Of a DNA stretch of 64,000 nucleotides, positions 62,011 to 64,000 are shown one piece after another. Both the position numbers and the translations under genes were made by a program. A model generated the notes under the pieces. It was given only the letters and a program-made list of their open reading frames with translations. It was not told the DNA's origin and ran no database searches. Position 1 is the first letter of the stretch. Each line of letters begins with the position of its first letter. The stretch is from Bacillus mycoides. GTDB taxonomy: Bacteria > Bacillota > Bacilli > Bacillales > Bacillaceae_G. The DNA is taken from positions 124,001 through 188,000 of the forward strand of contig NZ_LXLV01000025.1 of assembly GCF_001757995.1 (NCBI RefSeq), read 5' to 3'.

Positions 62011-62499
62011 ATGATTGTTTCATTTATGGTCGCAATGGACGAAAATAGAGTAATTGGTAAAGATAATAAATTACCGTGGCATTTGCCAAGTGAATTACAG
62101 TATGTGAAGAAAACAACGATGGGTCACCCGCTTATTATGGGAAGAAAGAACTATGAAGCGATCGGTAGACCACTCCCAGGAAGACGTAATATTATTGTAA
62201 CGCGTAACGGTGATTATCATGTAGAAGGTTGCGAAGTTGCTCATTCTGTGGAAGAAGTGTTTGCGCTGTGCAAAGATGAAGAAGAAATCTTTATTTTTGG
62301 AGGAGCGCAAATTTATGATTTATTCTTACCTTATGTGGAGAAATTGTATATAACAAAAATCCATCATGCATTTGAAGGAGATACATTCTTCCCAGAAATG
62401 GATATGACAAATTGGAAAGAGATTTTTGTAGAAAAAGGTTTAACGGATGAAAAAAATCCGTATACGTACTATTACCATGTATATGAGAAGCAACAATAA
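62011..62499 (+). CDS. dfrA: Dihydrofolate reductase
   Basis: ATG 62011 follows GAGGAG; a longer in-frame start lies inside thyA. The 162-residue protein has 'MIVSFMVAMDENRVIGKDNKLPWHLPSEL' (Trp-x-x-Pro loop, catalytic Glu28), 'HPLIMGRKNYEAIGRPLPGRRNIIVTR' and 'IFIFGGAQIYDLFL' (NADPH loop). It reduces dihydrofolate to tetrahydrofolate. Phe96 ('IFIFGG') is the residue associated in Bacillus anthracis DHFR with weak trimethoprim binding; B. cereus group strains are intrinsically resistant. It is the second gene of the thyA operon. Confidence 0.96.
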   Translation: MIVSFMVAMDENRVIGKDNKLPWHLPSELQYVKKTTMGHPLIMGRKNYEAIGRPLPGRRNIIVTRNGDYHVEGCEVAHSVEEVFALCKDEEEIFIFGGAQIYDLFLPYVEKLYITKIHHAFEGDTFFPEMDMTNWKEIFVEKGLTDEKNPYTYYYHVYEKQQ

Positions 62500-62502
62500 T
62501 AA

Positions 62503-62536
62503 AAAAGATTGATGTGAGAATTCGCATCAATCTTTT
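62503..62536 (+). terminator. Terminator after dfrA
   Basis: AAAAGATTGATG (62503-62514) pairs with CATCAATCTTTT (62525-62536), T-run follows. Confidence 0.93.
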
Positions 62537-62655
62537 TATTTGTATTCACTAATATAAGTTTATAGATGAGATTCGATAGTGCTATAATGATAGGTAGCAT
62601 GTGAAAAATGCTAAAATTTTCAAAAGTACTAATATAGAAAGAGGAGGAGAATCGG

Positions 62656-64000
62656 TTGAGAAAAATATGGGGGATTCTTTTTCTTTGCTTAACATTCATG
62701 TTAGTTGGGTGCGGTAAAGAAGAAAAACCAAAAGAAGCGTTTGATACATATGTAAAAGCATGGAATAAACAAAAATTTGCAGATATGTATGATCAATTAT
62801 CAGAAAATGCAAAAAAAGATATTTCAAAGAAAGAGTTTACTGAGAAATATGAAAAGATTTATTCTGGTATCGAAGTGAAAGACTTAAAGGTAGAAACAGG
62901 GGAAGTAAAAGAAGATAAAAAAGATGAAGGCCCTGTTCCTTTTAAGGTAAGTATGGATACAGTTGGTGGTAAAATCACTTTTGGCCATGAAGCAAAAATG
63001 GTGAAAGAAAAAGACGGAGATAAAGAATCATGGAAAATAGATTGGACTCCTGATTTTATTTTCCCGGGTATGACAAAGGATAGTAAAGTGCGTATGCAGA
63101 CAACACAGCCAAAACGTGGTGAAGTATACGATCGTAATGGAAAAGGTCTTGCGACGAATGGTAAAGCTTCTGAAATCGGAATGATTCCAGAACAATTAGG
63201 AGATGCTGCTCCACAAACGAAAGAAACTGTAGCGAAGTTGTTAAATGTGTCTGTAGAAGAAATTGATCAAAAACTAGCTGCTAAATGGGTAAAACCAGGG
63301 TATCTCGTACCAATTGGAATTTTACCTGATGGGGCAACGCAAAATACGTACATTGATTTACCAGGTGTTGCAACAAAACCTGTAAATGTTCGTACATATC
63401 CGTTAGGAGAAGCGGCAGCACATTTAACTGGTTATATCGGAAAGGTAAATGCTGAAGATTTAAAAACGCTTCAAAAGAAAGGGTATCAAGCTGATGATCC
63501 AGTGGGTAAAGCTGGTTTAGAGCAAATATTAGAAGAAAAGCTACGTGGTAAAAAAGGTGGCCGTGTCTTCATGGAAGATGCACAAGGAAAAGAAATTAAA
63601 AATTTAGCGAAAACAGATGCTGTTGATGGAGAGAATGTAACTTTAACTATCGATAGTGTTGTACAAGAAAAAATTTATAATGAAATGAAAGGAGAAGCTG
63701 GATCAAGTGCAGCAATCAATCCGAAAAGTGGAGAAACAATTGCTCTTGTAAGTAGTCCAGCTTATAATCCTAATTTAATTGCACGAGGAACATCAAAAGC
63801 ACAACGCGAGGCTTGGAATAATGACCCGAAAAAACCGATGACGAATCGATTTACACAATTATCGGTTCCGGGTTCTGTATTTAAGCCAATTACAGGTGCA
63901 ATTGGTCTTGAAACAAAAATGATTGATCCAAAAGAAGAATTGAAAATTGAAGGATTGAAATGGACGAAAGATTCTTCTTGGGGTAATTATTATGTAACAC
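62656..64000 (+). CDS. Penicillin-binding transpeptidase with MecA-N domain (3' truncated by window)
   Basis: Starts at TTG 62656 after GAGGAGGAGA. The first 19 residues end in lipobox Leu-Val-Gly-Cys, so it may be lipid-anchored. Residues about 25-135 form the NTF2-like MecA-N domain. 'PKRGEVYDRNGKGLATNG' starts the PBP dimerisation domain. The transpeptidase begins near residue 330 with the catalytic SxxK 'SVPGSVFKP' (Ser407-Lys410). The gene runs off the window. It resembles Bacillus subtilis PbpC (PBP3) and MecA PBP2a relatives; low beta-lactam affinity is typical of that group but not shown here. Confidence 0.9.
   Translation, partial: MRKIWGILFLCLTFMLVGCGKEEKPKEAFDTYVKAWNKQKFADMYDQLSENAKKDISKKEFTEKYEKIYSGIEVKDLKVETGEVKEDKKDEGPVPFKVSMDTVGGKITFGHEAKMVKEKDGDKESWKIDWTPDFIFPGMTKDSKVRMQTTQPKRGEVYDRNGKGLATNGKASEIGMIPEQLGDAAPQTKETVAKLLNVSVEEIDQKLAAKWVKPGYLVPIGILPDGATQNTYIDLPGVATKPVNVRTYPLGEAAAHLTGYIGKVNAEDLKTLQKKGYQADDPVGKAGLEQILEEKLRGKKGGRVFMEDAQGKEIKNLAKTDAVDGENVTLTIDSVVQEKIYNEMKGEAGSSAAINPKSGETIALVSSPAYNPNLIARGTSKAQREAWNNDPKKPMTNRFTQLSVPGSVFKPITGAIGLETKMIDPKEELKIEGLKWTKDSSWGNYYVT

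Overview
The window looks like a chromosome segment of the Bacillus cereus group. It is AT-rich, uses strong AGGAGG-type ribosome-binding sites with frequent TTG/GTG starts, and carries recognisable Bacillus genes (amj, brxA, ypgQ, ypgR, yfmR, ypjP, thyA-dfrA). It also carries second, T-box-controlled aminoacyl-tRNA synthetases. I see no tRNA, rRNA or CRISPR array.

Region 1 (1-9.8 kb) is the right-hand part of a siphovirus-type prophage, read left to right: tape measure protein, distal tail protein, tail endopeptidase, a small Cys-containing protein, XhlA-like protein, holin-like protein, and a secreted amidase endolysin. The tape measure gene is split by a 259-nt ORF-less group I intron. After the endolysin lie a small Cys-tailed ORF, a fragment of a second endolysin 3' end, and strong terminators.

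Region 2 (9.9-22.7 kb) is mixed core and accessory DNA: a lone SUKH protein, a GMC oxidoreductase lacking the usual active-site His, a Q/P/Y-repeat protein, ypgQ-yfmR, a Bax-inhibitor-family membrane protein, an ssb remnant, a TetR regulator with a lipoprotein and an FAD monooxygenase (40-bp palindromic operator), then ypgR, a DCC thiol oxidoreductase, bacilliredoxin brxA and a methyltransferase.

Region 3 (22.7-41.7 kb) holds four T-box riboswitches in 18 kb: argS (specifier CGC), eukaryote-like ileS2 (ATC), archaeal-type aspS2 (GAC) and an NSS-family transporter (CTC, leucine). In all four the codon lies exactly 6 nt before a GAG. Between the aspS2 T-box terminator and aspS2 there is an unreported-looking short ORF with a near-perfect Shine-Dalgarno. 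It begins Met-Asp5-Asn3-Val-Asn and overlaps the aspS2 start, suggesting a second, translational layer of control. The same region carries a 1400-residue TPR protein with an embedded C39-type cysteine peptidase domain, an M36/M4-like secreted metalloprotease and a DUF418 gene relic.

Region 4 (41.7-64 kb) contains transport and metabolism genes (a GntP-family permease and an iron alcohol dehydrogenase separated by a 278-bp inverted-repeat element with an 11-bp target duplication), amj, trmO, HAD and GNAT enzymes, an EcsAB-like ABC transporter, a 25-residue membrane peptide, ypjP, a VOC gene with one in-frame stop, an APH-fold kinase, an AraC regulator next to an esterase/PAP2 pair, a class C beta-lactamase-like hydrolase, thyA-dfrA, and the start of a MecA-N-type penicillin-binding protein cut by the window edge.
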